NCBI GenBank assembly: GCA_900546075.1
Contig: URBH01000002.1
Span: 1 to 64,000, forward strand
Source of the DNA: an uncultured Eubacteriales bacterium
GTDB taxonomy: Bacteria; Bacillota; Clostridia; Oscillospirales; Oscillospiraceae
DNA: 64,000 nucleotides
Direction: 5' to 3'
Positions 22,942-31,315 of the stretch are shown piece after piece; positions within the stretch are counted from its first letter, which is position 1; the number at the start of each line of letters is the position of its first letter. Both the position numbers and the translations under genes were made by a program. The notes beneath the pieces are model-generated. The model saw only the letters and a program-made list of their open reading frames with translations. It was not told the DNA's origin and did no database searches.

Positions 22942-23529
22942 TCATGCCCTTGCACCTGTCAGCTGCTCGATCCGCTTTCCGATTTCACGCTGCAGGGTTT
23001 CGTATGCCAGGGCCTCCGCCTCCGCTCTCACTTCCTCGTTTCCCATCATGTGGGGAACGGCAGGCGAAAGCAGCTTTTTGACGGGGAGGCGTTCCGCGCC
23101 GCGCCGCTGCACAATGGCGGTGTGCCCGGATCGGAACGTGGTAATAAACGCTTTCAGGCCGCCCGCCTCCAGCGGTTTCATGGCCCCGCTGTTCAGGACC
23201 TTTGCCGCCGCCGCGGCTGTGTCCGTGTTCGGCTGCGTCATAAAGTCCATAATGTCCCGCATGGGGCCTTTGGCCAGCACGGCGGCCTCCAGGGTGGAGG
23301 CGCTGGCGGAAAGGATTTTGCTTTCTGATTGCAGCGCCTTTTTCTCTTTCAGCGCATACCGGCCTTTGCTGTCCTTTATGATTTGCCGGCGTACCTTTCT
23401 GGCGGTGCTGTTCAGGGCATTTTTCAGCACGTTGGGCGCCCCCAGCTGCTGGGGCAGCGTTTTCAGCTGCCGCATGACCCTGGCCAGTTCTTCGTCGGTG
23501 TCGATCCGCAAAATGCTTTGATCGCTCAC
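22942..23529 (-). CDS. Minor tail protein Z-like (gpZ) joining protein
   Basis: 195 residues. ELARVMRQLKTLPQQLGAPNVLKNALNSTARKVRRQI is typical of the gpZ/minor tail family, followed by SKGRYALKEKKALQSESKIL and a C-terminal VPHMMGNEEVRAEAEALAYETLQREIGKRI. These proteins lie at the head-tail interface or tail completion step. GTG start with GGAGG 10 bases upstream; it overlaps the next upstream gene by 4 bases. Confidence 0.8.
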   Translation of the reverse strand: MSDQSILRIDTDEELARVMRQLKTLPQQLGAPNVLKNALNSTARKVRRQIIKDSKGRYALKEKKALQSESKILSASASTLEAAVLAKGPMRDIMDFMTQPNTDTAAAAAKVLNSGAMKPLEAGGLKAFITTFRSGHTAIVQRRGAERLPVKKLLSPAVPHMMGNEEVRAEAEALAYETLQREIGKRIEQLTGARA

Positions 23530-23864
23530 GATCTCACCGCCTCCAGTTCAATGGCCAGCACTCCGGCCTCCTCGGTGCAGGTTTTCACCTTGTACGCCTT
23601 GCCGTCCAGCGTCAACACGACGCCCTGGGCGGGGCGTGGGCCAAAATCAGCCTTTGCCACATAAACCAGGCGCCGGGCCTTGTATGTGCCCTCCGTCTGT
23701 GCGGCCATGATCTTGGCCTTGTCCCGCTCCAGCAGTTCGTTGTCGTCCACCACCGCGGCCATTTCCTTACCGTTGACCGTGTGGGTGTCCGCGAACTCCA
23801 GGCAGTTCAGGAATGTGGTGGAAATGTCCGCCGCGATCTGTTCCTTGAACGTAGGGGCGCCCAT
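23526..23864 (-). CDS. Head-tail joining protein (FII-like), putative
   Basis: 112 residues: PTFKEQIAADISTTFLNCLEFADTHTVNGKEMAAVVDDNELLERD, then YVAKADFGPRPAQGVVLTLDGKAYKV, a pattern seen in FII-like head-tail joining proteins of Siphoviridae and related prophages. Its place, just before the gpZ-like gene, fits. It shares 1 base with the preceding gene's stop. The function is inferred from order and weak similarity. Confidence 0.65.
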   Translation of the reverse strand: MGAPTFKEQIAADISTTFLNCLEFADTHTVNGKEMAAVVDDNELLERDKAKIMAAQTEGTYKARRLVYVAKADFGPRPAQGVVLTLDGKAYKVKTCTEEAGVLAIELEAVRS

Positions 23865-24862
23865 TACTGGGCACCCCCGCCGTTATCCGCAGCAGGCGGC
23901 ACAATGGCCGCCGCAGGGGTCTGGACGATAGCCGCCGCCAGGCGTTCCACGATCAGCGCCTTTGCAGCGCCGCGTGGGAGATCCACGCCCATGTCCTTGG
24001 CCAGCTTTTTCAGGTCGTCCTTGTTCATTTCTTCCAGCTGTGCAGGATCCAGGTGGCCCTCCACCATGTCGGTGCTTTCACCGCTATGGTTGCCGTCGTG
24101 GTTCTCCTGGCTCTCCTGGGTGCCCTCTGCGGCGTCTGTTACCTCCTGGGTGTCCTGGGTGGTGTCGGCGTTCTCGGTGCCGTCCTGGCCGCCGTCAGCG
24201 TCCTGCGGGGGCATTGTGGCCTCCTCCACCGCGTCGTACTCCTTGGTAATGATCAGCGCCACCTTGGAATAGTCGAACCGGTACACCACGGCGTCCAGCA
24301 CCTTGCCCGTAACAAACACCGCCACGCCGGTATACAGCGCCTTGGTGATGTCCTGAAACACGATGCCCGTCAGGACGGCCACCCCGGCGTCAAAGCACAT
24401 GGAAATCTGTCCGATGGGAACATCCCGGTATTTGAGCTTCAGCAGCCGCACCACGATGTCCGAGCCGCCGGTGGAGGTGCCGCAGATGAACACCATGCCC
24501 AGCCCCAGCCCGCAGATCATGCCGCCGTAAAGGGCGCAGAGCAGCGAATCCATGGGCGGCATCGCGACCTTGGCAAAAGCGTCGATCAGGATCGAGCTGA
24601 GAACCATTCCCAGCAGACTGCCGCAAAAGAACCGTCTGCCGATCTTCACACCGCCGAGGATAAACAGGGGCAAATTGATGATAATCGTCAGCACGCCCAC
24701 GCTGCCGTAGCCCAGCAGCTCCACCGCCACCAGCGCAAGGCCGGAAATGCCGCCGGGGCTGATCTCATTGGGTTGTAGGAACAGGGAAAAGCCCAGTGCG
24801 AAAATCGTGCTTCCCACAGCCGTCGCCAGAATCCAGCGGTAATCTTCCCAAATTTTGCGCAT
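23864..24862 (-). CDS. In-frame fusion: truncated YitT-family protein joined to a phage protein
   Basis: 332 residues in one open frame. Residues 1-215 are a YitT/DUF161 membrane protein (ILATAVGSTIFALGFSLFLQPNEISPGGISG, GTSTGGSDIVVRLLKLKY, five to six membrane segments), a family whose normal C-terminal DUF2179 domain (about 80 residues) is missing. From about residue 216 the sequence switches to an acidic, Gln/Glu/Asp-rich linker and then a small domain with MNKDDLKKLAKDMGVDLPRGAAKALIVERL, like the Rho-N/SAP-like tail of phage head-joining proteins. The phage part has its own ATG at 24214 with GGAGGAGG upstream and could be translated separately (23864-24214, 116 residues). The junction is at about 24215-24225. 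Confidence 0.85.
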   Translation of the reverse strand: MRKIWEDYRWILATAVGSTIFALGFSLFLQPNEISPGGISGLALVAVELLGYGSVGVLTIIINLPLFILGGVKIGRRFFCGSLLGMVLSSILIDAFAKVAMPPMDSLLCALYGGMICGLGLGMVFICGTSTGGSDIVVRLLKLKYRDVPIGQISMCFDAGVAVLTGIVFQDITKALYTGVAVFVTGKVLDAVVYRFDYSKVALIITKEYDAVEEATMPPQDADGGQDGTENADTTQDTQEVTDAAEGTQESQENHDGNHSGESTDMVEGHLDPAQLEEMNKDDLKKLAKDMGVDLPRGAAKALIVERLAAAIVQTPAAAIVPPAADNGGGAQ

Positions 24863-24893
24863 AAACGTCCTCTTCTTTCCAATCTGTTCGTTT

Positions 24894-27134
24894 TTACACC
24901 TCGAAGGTCTGCTGCTTTTCCGCCGAGTCCTCTTCTTTCAGCAGCGCCCCGGCGGAGGGGATGGTCTTGGTGCGGTAGCGGCTTTCGTTGACGATGCCGC
25001 TCTGACTCAGCAGCACCGCGTCCCGCAGCGTCGCCTTCTTTTTCAGCGTCATCACCGCCACGCCTTGGGTATTCCGCGTGGTCTTGGGCAGAAGCTGCGC
25101 CGTGGAGAAGATTGCCGCCCGGCCGTCGGTGGAGTACACCGCCATCTGCTCATCCGTATCCAGCGCCACCACTCTAATAAGCGGACTTCTGTCGCTGTAG
25201 GCGCCGGTGAGTTTTTTCCGGTTGGTTTTGGTCTCATAGGCGGACAGGGGAACCTTCGCCGCCTTGCCGTTTTCAAAGAAGAACAGAACAAAGCCCTTGT
25301 AGTCCCCGCAGAACACCAGCGCCACCAGATTCTCTCCCGCCTCGAAGCCCAGCTTCTGGGGCAGGTAATCGCCCAACTGGGACGCCTTGCCGTCGTCGAA
25401 GTCGGAAAGGCGGGATTTGTAGCACTGATACCGGTCGGTAAACACCAGAAATTCCGCCCTGTTGGTGGTCTCCTGGGAGAAGGACAGGCTGTCGCCCTCC
25501 TTGAATTTCTGCTCGCCGCTCATTCGCAGGGACTGGGCGGTCATCTTTTTCAGATACCCCTCCTTGGAGACGAACACCGTCACGCCGTAATCCGGCACGT
25601 CGTCCTCTTCCTCGGGGGCAGTCTCCTGGGCGTCATAGAGAATCTCCGTCCGCCGGGGCTGACCGAACTTGTCGGCCACCGCCTGCAGTTCCTTGATGAT
25701 GACGTTTTTCAGCTTCCGGGGGCTGTTCAGCGTGTCTCTCAGATCGGCGATCTCCCCTTCCAGGTCGTCGATGGCACGGGTCTGCTTGAGGATGTATTCC
25801 TTGTTGATGTTGCGCAGCTTGATCTCCGCCACGTAATTCGCCTGAATCTCGTCAATGCCGAAGCCGATCATCAGGTTGGGTACGACCTCGCTTTCCAGCT
25901 CCGTCTCCCGGATGATGGAAATGGCTTTGTCGATGTCCAGCAAAATCCGCTCCAGACCCTTTAACAGGTGCAGGCGGTCTTCCTTCTTCTGAACCTGGAA
26001 GAAAATCCGGCGCTTGACGCAGTCCGTGCGCCAGGCCGTCCACTCGTCCAGAATCTCCCCCACGCCCATCACCCGGGGCATTCCCGCGATGAGGATGTTG
26101 AAATTGCAGGGGAAGCTGTCCTGCAAGGGCGTCAGACGGAACAGCTTCTGCATCAGCTTCTCCGGGTCAACGCCCCGCTTCAGGTCGATGGTCAGCTTCA
26201 GGCCGCCCAAATCCGTCTCGTCCCGCATGTCGGAAATCTCTTTGATTTTCCCCGCCTTGATCAGCTCCGCCACCTTGTCCATGATGACTTCCGTGGCGGT
26301 GGTGTAGGGGATCTCCGTGATTTCAATGAGATTGCCGTCCTTGACGTAGCGCCATTTTGCCCGGAGCCGGAAGCTTCCACGGCCTGTGGCATAGATTTCC
26401 CGTGTGGCGGCCTCGTCAAACAGCAGCTCGCCGCCGGTGGAAAAATCCGGGCCGGGCAGGGTCTCCAGAATGTCGTGGTCGGGATTTTTCATCAGGGCAA
26501 TGGCGGTGTCGCACACCTCCCGCAGGTTAAACGAGCAGATGTTGGACGCCATGCCCACGGCGATGCCCTGGTTGGCAGAAACCAGCACGTTGGGGAACGT
26601 GGTGGGCAGCAGCGCAGGCTCCTTCATGGTGGCGTCGTAGTTGTCCACCATGTCCACGGTGTCGCTGTCGATGTCCTTGAACACCTCGGCGCAGATGGAA
26701 TCCAGCTTGGCCTCGGTGTAACGGGCGGCGGCGTAGGCCATGTCCCGGGAGTACACCTTGCCGAAGTTGCCCTTGGAATCCACAAAGGGATGCAGCAGCG
26801 TCTCGTTGCCCTTGGCAAGACGCACCATGGTCTCATAGATGGCGGCGTCGCCGTGGGGGTTCAGGCGCATGGTCTGGCCGACGATGTTGGCGGACTTCGT
26901 CCGTCCGCCGGTGAGCAGACCCATTTTGTACATGGTATACAGTAGCTTGCGGTGAGACGGCTTAAAGCCGTCGATCTCGGGAATTGCCCGGGAAACGATC
27001 ACCGACATGGCATAGGGCATGTAGTTTAATTCCAGCGTCTCGGAAATGGCCTGCTCCGTGGTGGAGCCGTGCAGACCCATAATGCCGTCGGTGTTTATCT
27101 TCTTTTTTTCAGGTTCTTGCTTTTTCCGTGCCAT
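24894..27134 (-). CDS. Type IIA DNA topoisomerase subunit A (ParC/GyrA-like)
   Basis: 746 residues. Catalytic tyrosine Y139 in the AAARYTEAKL motif and the DNA-gate region with NPHGDAAIYETMVRL. C-terminal beta-propeller repeats (GYLKKM, FLVFTDRYQC, LVALVFCGDYKGFVLFF) are present, but no QRRGGRG GyrA box, which favours topoisomerase IV or the divergent paired enzyme of Clostridia. It relieves supercoiling and separates daughter chromosomes with the ParE-like partner 45 bases upstream. Position 97, the Ser equivalent of E. coli GyrA S83, is Ala. GGAG lies 8-11 bases before the start. Confidence 0.93.
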   Translation of the reverse strand: MARKKQEPEKKKINTDGIMGLHGSTTEQAISETLELNYMPYAMSVIVSRAIPEIDGFKPSHRKLLYTMYKMGLLTGGRTKSANIVGQTMRLNPHGDAAIYETMVRLAKGNETLLHPFVDSKGNFGKVYSRDMAYAAARYTEAKLDSICAEVFKDIDSDTVDMVDNYDATMKEPALLPTTFPNVLVSANQGIAVGMASNICSFNLREVCDTAIALMKNPDHDILETLPGPDFSTGGELLFDEAATREIYATGRGSFRLRAKWRYVKDGNLIEITEIPYTTATEVIMDKVAELIKAGKIKEISDMRDETDLGGLKLTIDLKRGVDPEKLMQKLFRLTPLQDSFPCNFNILIAGMPRVMGVGEILDEWTAWRTDCVKRRIFFQVQKKEDRLHLLKGLERILLDIDKAISIIRETELESEVVPNLMIGFGIDEIQANYVAEIKLRNINKEYILKQTRAIDDLEGEIADLRDTLNSPRKLKNVIIKELQAVADKFGQPRRTEILYDAQETAPEEEDDVPDYGVTVFVSKEGYLKKMTAQSLRMSGEQKFKEGDSLSFSQETTNRAEFLVFTDRYQCYKSRLSDFDDGKASQLGDYLPQKLGFEAGENLVALVFCGDYKGFVLFFFENGKAAKVPLSAYETKTNRKKLTGAYSDRSPLIRVVALDTDEQMAVYSTDGRAAIFSTAQLLPKTTRNTQGVAVMTLKKKATLRDAVLLSQSGIVNESRYRTKTIPSAGALLKEEDSAEKQQTFEV

Positions 27135-27179
27135 GGTTGGCTCCTTTACAAGATTTATGAATTCGCTGTCTGGCCGGCC

Positions 27180-29156
27180 TTACGAAATATCCGCCAGTTC
27201 CAGATACTTTGCGCCGTTTTCCGCGATAAAGTTCTTCCGCTCCTGCAAGCCGTCGCCCAGGAGGAAGTCAAAGTAATGCGCCGTGCGCTCCGCGTCCTCC
27301 GGCATGACCTTGATGAGGCGGCGGGTCTGAGGGTTCATGGTGGTCATCCACATCATCTCCGGGTCGTTTTCGCCGAGACCTTTGGAGCGTTGGATGGTGA
27401 TCTTTTTGCCCTCCAATTCCTTGAGTATCTTCGTCTTCTCCTGCTCGTTGTAGGCGAACCAGGTCTTGTCCTTGCAGGTGATCTCAAACAGCGGCGATTC
27501 CGCGATATACACGTACCCGTCCCGGATCAGCGTCGGACACAGGCGGTAAAGCATGGTCAATATCAGCGTCCGGATCTGGAAGCCGTCCACGTCGGCATCC
27601 GTACAGATGACCACCTTGCTCCAGCGCAGCTGAGAAAGGTCGAAGGACGACAGTTCCTTAGCTTTCTTGCCCTGCACCTCCACGCCGCAGCCCAAGACCT
27701 TCATCAGGTCGGTGATGATGGGCGAGGCGAAAATCTTGCCGTAATCCGCCTTCAGGCAGTTGAGGATTTTGCCCCGAACCGGCATGATGCCCTGAAATTC
27801 CGCGTCCCGGCTGAGTTTGACGCTGCCCAGAGCGGAATCGCCCTCCACGATATACAGCTCCCGCACCGAAGCGTCCCGGCTGCGGCAGTCCACGAATTTC
27901 TGCACCCGGTTGGCAATGTCGATGGAGCCGGAGAGCTTCTTTTTCACGCTGGACTTGGTCTTCTCGGCGGATTCCCGGGCGCGCTTGTTCACCAGAATCT
28001 GCTCCGACGCCTTGTCGGCCTCCTGCTTGTTCTCGATGAACCAGACCTGCAGCTGCTCCTTGAAAAAGGCAGTCATGGCGTCCTGGGTGAATTTGCTGTT
28101 GACGCTTTTTTTCGTCTGGTTTTCAAAGCAGCCGATGGTGGAGAAGCAGTTGGTCACCAGCACCAGAGAGTCCTGAATGTCCTGGAAAATGATCTTATTC
28201 TCGTTTTTGGTGTATTTGTTATTGTCCCGGAGGTACTTGTCGAAGGCCGCGGTAAAGCCGGAGCGAACCGCCTTGTCCGGGCTTCCGCCGTATTCCAGCC
28301 AGGAGGAATTGTGGTAATACTCGATATGGCTGATTTGCTTGGAGAAGCAGAAGGAGGCCGTGATCTTCAGCTTCATTTCCGGGCGGTTTTCCGCGTCACG
28401 ACCCCGGCGCTCGGCTTCCCAGTAGACGGGCATGGTGAAGGCGTTGTCCCCCACCAGCTCCTCGATATACTGGCGGATGCCGTCGGCATAACAAAATTCC
28501 TCCGTCTCGAATTTGCCGCCCACCTGGTTGCGGAAGCGGAAGGTGATGCCCTTGTTCACCACCGCCTGACGGCGCAGCACGTCCCGGTAGTATTCCACGG
28601 GGATGTTGATGTCGGTGAACACCAGCTTGTCCGGCTTCCAGTGAAAGCAGGAGCCGGTCTTTTTCCGGTCGGTGGGCTCCTTTTTCAGGCCGCCCTTGTT
28701 TCTGCCCTTTTCAAAGTGCAGATCGTACCGGTAGCCGTCCCGGCGGATGGTGGCGTCAAAAAACTCCGAAGCGTACTGGGTAGCGCAGGAGCCAAGGCCG
28801 TTCAGGCCCAGGGAATACTCATAGTTTTCCCCGTTTTCCCCGTATTTGCCGCCGGCGTACATTTCGCAGAACACCAGCTCCCAGTTGTAGCGCTTTTCCT
28901 TTTCGTTGTAGTCCACGGGGCAGCCCCGGCCGAAATCCTCCACCTCCACGCTTAAGTCTTCGTAGCGGGTGACGATGATGGTATCGCCGTAGCCTTCCCG
29001 CGCCTCGTCGATGGCGTTGGAGAGAATTTCAAACACCGCGTGCTTGCAGCCCTCCAGATCGTCCGAGCCGAAGATGACAGCCGGACGCTTACGCACCCGA
29101 TCCTCGCCCTTGAGCATGGAGATACTGGAATTTCCGTATTGTTCCTGTTTTTTCAT
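27180..29156 (-). CDS. Type IIA DNA topoisomerase subunit B (ParE/GyrB-like)
   Basis: 658 residues. GHKL ATPase: FEILSNAIDEAREGY (metal-binding N), DFGRGCPVD and GLNGLGSCATQYAS. TOPRIM domain: YIVEGDSALGSV (EGDSA) and TDADVDGFQIRTLIL (DxD). It provides ATP hydrolysis and part of the cleavage centre. The start ATG (MKKQEQYGNSS) was chosen over an in-frame ATG 17 codons upstream, which would lie within the promoter region. A TTGACT-17-TATAAT promoter is at 29197-29225. The family is divergent from gyrB, and with the downstream ParC-like gene forms one operon that runs into the truncated yitT. Confidence 0.93.
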   Translation of the reverse strand: MKKQEQYGNSSISMLKGEDRVRKRPAVIFGSDDLEGCKHAVFEILSNAIDEAREGYGDTIIVTRYEDLSVEVEDFGRGCPVDYNEKEKRYNWELVFCEMYAGGKYGENGENYEYSLGLNGLGSCATQYASEFFDATIRRDGYRYDLHFEKGRNKGGLKKEPTDRKKTGSCFHWKPDKLVFTDINIPVEYYRDVLRRQAVVNKGITFRFRNQVGGKFETEEFCYADGIRQYIEELVGDNAFTMPVYWEAERRGRDAENRPEMKLKITASFCFSKQISHIEYYHNSSWLEYGGSPDKAVRSGFTAAFDKYLRDNNKYTKNENKIIFQDIQDSLVLVTNCFSTIGCFENQTKKSVNSKFTQDAMTAFFKEQLQVWFIENKQEADKASEQILVNKRARESAEKTKSSVKKKLSGSIDIANRVQKFVDCRSRDASVRELYIVEGDSALGSVKLSRDAEFQGIMPVRGKILNCLKADYGKIFASPIITDLMKVLGCGVEVQGKKAKELSSFDLSQLRWSKVVICTDADVDGFQIRTLILTMLYRLCPTLIRDGYVYIAESPLFEITCKDKTWFAYNEQEKTKILKELEGKKITIQRSKGLGENDPEMMWMTTMNPQTRRLIKVMPEDAERTAHYFDFLLGDGLQERKNFIAENGAKYLELADIS

Positions 29157-29196
29157 GTTGCATACCTGCCTGCATAATCCATAATCGTTCGATTTT

Positions 29197-29225
29197 ATTA
29201 TATGCAAAAATCAGTCAAAAGTCAA
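29197..29225 (-). promoter_or_regulatory. Sigma-A promoter of the topoisomerase operon
   Basis: Reading on the minus strand, TTGACT (29220-29225), 17-base spacer, TATAAT (29197-29202). It lies 41 bases upstream of the ParE-like start. Confidence 0.75.
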
Positions 29226-29244
29226 GAAACGCCCCTTGGGGCAG

Positions 29245-29281
29245 AAAAAGCGTCCTGCATGTTCCGTGCAGGACGCTTTTT
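29245..29281. terminator. Bidirectional terminator
   Basis: 15-bp perfect stem (AAAAAGCGTCCTGCA 29245-29259 with 29267-29281) with A-tract and T-tract on opposite sides. It terminates the histidine phosphatase transcript on the minus strand. Confidence 0.9.
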
Positions 29282-29295
29282 TCAGGATTCATACT

Positions 29296-29447
29296 ATTTC
29301 TCGATAAAATGGTTAACACCATTTTATCCTGCGAATCCTTCGCAGGCCGCCGGTGGCGGCGAGAAATGTATGGACTTACGTTTTTTGCGGCTACGCCGCT
29401 GGCTGCTGAAACAGCAGCCGAATAAAACGGTTTTTAACCGTTTTATT
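29296..29447. repeat. Dense hairpin array in intergenic DNA
   Basis: No gene. Within 152 bp are six tight hairpins: 29303-29328 (11 bp), 29328-29346 (8 bp), 29346-29360 (6 bp), 29387-29399 (5 bp), 29401-29419 (8 bp) and 29421-29447 (12 bp). The outer pair ATTTCTCG (29296-29303) and CGAGAAAT (29360-29367) encloses the first three, giving a 72-nt cloverleaf-like fold without tRNA features. The first and last hairpins are related. It resembles palindromic intergenic repeat DNA. Confidence 0.75.
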
Positions 29448-29464
29448 GAAAACTAGTATCATCG

Positions 29465-30193
29465 TCAATCGTGGCGCTGCTCCCAGTTTTCGTAGGTTTC
29501 GCAGAACCGGCCGGAGAAGGACGGCTCCCGTCCCGCCGCGTACAGGTGGGAGGTGTCCCCGAAGGCACTCATGCGGAACGACGTGATGCCCTCCCGGCGC
29601 TCCTCCGTGTTCAGGATGGTGACGGAGGTGGGCAGAGAACAGACGCCATGCCACAGCACCATGGGGGAAATTCCCAGCAAATGGCTCAGCAGGACGCAGG
29701 TAACGCCAAAGTGGCAGAACAGGACAATCGTATCCTCGTTGGACCGCTCCACCCGGTAGTAATCCCCCTCCCGGCGGTAGCCGTGGCGGGCAAGCAGCTC
29801 GTCCAGCCCGTCCCAGACCCACTGGGCTTCTTCACGCACCCCGGCGGCGGTGAAACGGTCGTTTTCCCACCAGTGTTCCCGGTCGTAAAAGCGCTTGTCT
29901 GCCGTCCAGTCCTGGGGCAGCCAGTCCCAGGCAACGCCCGGCTTGTCCTTCCCCGGTCGGAGCACCTGGGGGGAGAATTCCCGCAGCCAGGGAAGAATTT
30001 CCGCCTGCCGCCCCAGCTTTTCCAGGGTAGCCTTGGCGGTGTCCTGTGCCCGTCCCTTTGGGGAGCAGTAAAACGCTTTCACGTCCAGCTTGCACAGGCG
30101 CTGAGACAGCAGCTCCGCCTCTATCCAGCCGGTTTCGGTCAGGGAATCGATGGAATAGTCCGGGTCGCCGTGGCGCACAATTAACAGCTTCAT
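29465..30193 (-). CDS. Histidine phosphatase family protein
   Basis: 242 residues with the N-terminal catalytic LIVRHGDPDY (RHG motif, phosphorylated His in residues 6-8) and ALLSQRL-like helix of the phosphoglycerate-mutase superfamily, a second Arg in CSPKGRAQDTA and a C-terminal VLFCHFGVTCVLLSHLLG for the conserved second His. Residues 85-135 form an unusually large insert with many aromatic residues. Substrate is unknown (broad phosphatase). It is followed by the hairpin array and preceded by the aldo/keto reductase gene with 12 bases between. Confidence 0.9.
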   Translation of the reverse strand: MKLLIVRHGDPDYSIDSLTETGWIEAELLSQRLCKLDVKAFYCSPKGRAQDTAKATLEKLGRQAEILPWLREFSPQVLRPGKDKPGVAWDWLPQDWTADKRFYDREHWWENDRFTAAGVREEAQWVWDGLDELLARHGYRREGDYYRVERSNEDTIVLFCHFGVTCVLLSHLLGISPMVLWHGVCSLPTSVTILNTEERREGITSFRMSAFGDTSHLYAAGREPSFSGRFCETYENWEQRHD

Positions 30194-30205
30194 GGATTTT
30201 CTCCT

Positions 30206-31213
30206 TTATTCTCCAAACTTTTCCGCAGCCTCTTTCAGCATACTGCGGATAGGCAGATGGTAGGGGCAGCGGCTTTCGCAGGCGCCGCAGCCGATGCAGT
30301 CCGACGCTTTTTTCGTAAGCGTCGCGTAGCGGCTTCTTGCCCAGTCCGCCAGACCGTACCGGGTCAGATATCCCTCAAACAGGAACACGCTGGAAATGCT
30401 GATGCCCGCGCTGCAGGGCTGGCAGTAATTGCACCGGCGGCAAAACTGGGTTCCCAGGGCGTCGCGGATGGCGCGGAGCTTCCCCTCTTCCTCATGGGAC
30501 AGCGGGGAAGCGTCGTTTACTGCGGCGAGGTTCTGATTCAGCTCGGCAATGTCCGCCATGCCGGGTATCACCACGGTGACATCCGGGTTGGCGCAGACAT
30601 AGCGCAGCGCCGTCACGGCGTCCTCAATCGCGCCGCCCGCCAGGGGCTTCATGGCAATGAAGCCTATGTTCTTTTCGGCGCAAGCGTGGATCAGTTCTTT
30701 TGCCTGATCTTCCACGATGTTGTAGGGGAACATGACGGTTTCCACCCATGGCAGCTCCAGCGCCATCCGGAAGGTTTCCAGAGAGTGGGCAGTGATGCCG
30801 ATATGGCCGATCTTCCCGGCCGTTTTCGCCGCCGTCAGGGCTTCCAGCGCGCCGCCGGGGGCGCAGACCTTCTCCAAATCCACAGGGGGCGCGTTGTGAA
30901 TCTGGTACAGGTCAATATAGTCGGTGCGGAGATTTTTCAGGCTGATGTCAATGTCCTTCGCCATGGCCTCCGCCGTGCGGGACATACTCTTTGTGGCAAG
31001 CACAAAATGCTCCCGGATGCCCTCCAGACCGACCCCCAAGTATTCCTCGCTGACGGTATAGCCCCGGGCAGTATCGATGTAATTGACGCCGTTTTCCAGC
31101 AGCTTGTGCATAAGGGCTTTGGTTCCCTCCGCGTCGATGCGCTGGATGGGGATTCCCCCAAAGCCCATGCGGGAGATTTTCAGTCCGGTTTTGCCGAGGA
31201 TTCTGTATTCCAT
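30206..31213 (-). CDS. Aldo/keto reductase with C-terminal 4Fe-4S module
   Basis: 335 residues. Residues 1-270 form the AKR barrel: GKTGLKISRMGFGGIP, NYIDTARGYTVSEEYLG (D and Y of the tetrad), ATKSMSRT, IDLYQIHN and VTVVIPGM. The C-terminal 70 residues hold Cys clusters (FCRRCNYCQPC and DCIGCGACESRCP), so the protein combines the NAD(P)H-dependent barrel with one or more 4Fe-4S sites, a subfamily common in anaerobic Firmicutes. The start is the ATG of MEYRILGKTG. It ends 12 bases before the histidine phosphatase start. Confidence 0.93.
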   Translation of the reverse strand: MEYRILGKTGLKISRMGFGGIPIQRIDAEGTKALMHKLLENGVNYIDTARGYTVSEEYLGVGLEGIREHFVLATKSMSRTAEAMAKDIDISLKNLRTDYIDLYQIHNAPPVDLEKVCAPGGALEALTAAKTAGKIGHIGITAHSLETFRMALELPWVETVMFPYNIVEDQAKELIHACAEKNIGFIAMKPLAGGAIEDAVTALRYVCANPDVTVVIPGMADIAELNQNLAAVNDASPLSHEEEGKLRAIRDALGTQFCRRCNYCQPCSAGISISSVFLFEGYLTRYGLADWARSRYATLTKKASDCIGCGACESRCPYHLPIRSMLKEAAEKFGE

Positions 31214-31287
31214 AGTCACGCGCTCCTTTCCGTTTCTGACATTATACGGCAAAATCGCTGAAAAAACAACCTGTCCGATCATAAAAA

Positions 31288-31311
31288 ACGGGTCAGCTTC
31301 CGCTGACCCGT
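31288..31311 (-). terminator. Terminator of the proline operon
   Basis: 10-bp stem with a GGAA loop (minus strand) right after the proC stop, followed by a TTTTTT run on the minus strand. It separates proC from the aldo/keto reductase gene. Confidence 0.9.
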
Positions 31312-31315
31312 TCCG

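Noticed and set aside
4374..24214. A complete inducible phage
   Set aside because: Terminase, portal, capsid and integrase genes are absent in the window, so a complete phage cannot be claimed.
23864..24862. The fused protein as a deliberate natural two-domain protein
   Set aside because: YitT proteins do not carry this tail, the phage part has its own start signals, and the join truncates the YitT C-terminal domain; recombination or misassembly is the better reading.
29296..29367. The 72-nt cloverleaf shape as a tRNA
   Set aside because: There is no anticodon loop, no T-loop (TTC) or D-loop consensus and no CCA-type end; loops of 3-4 bases are not tRNA-like.
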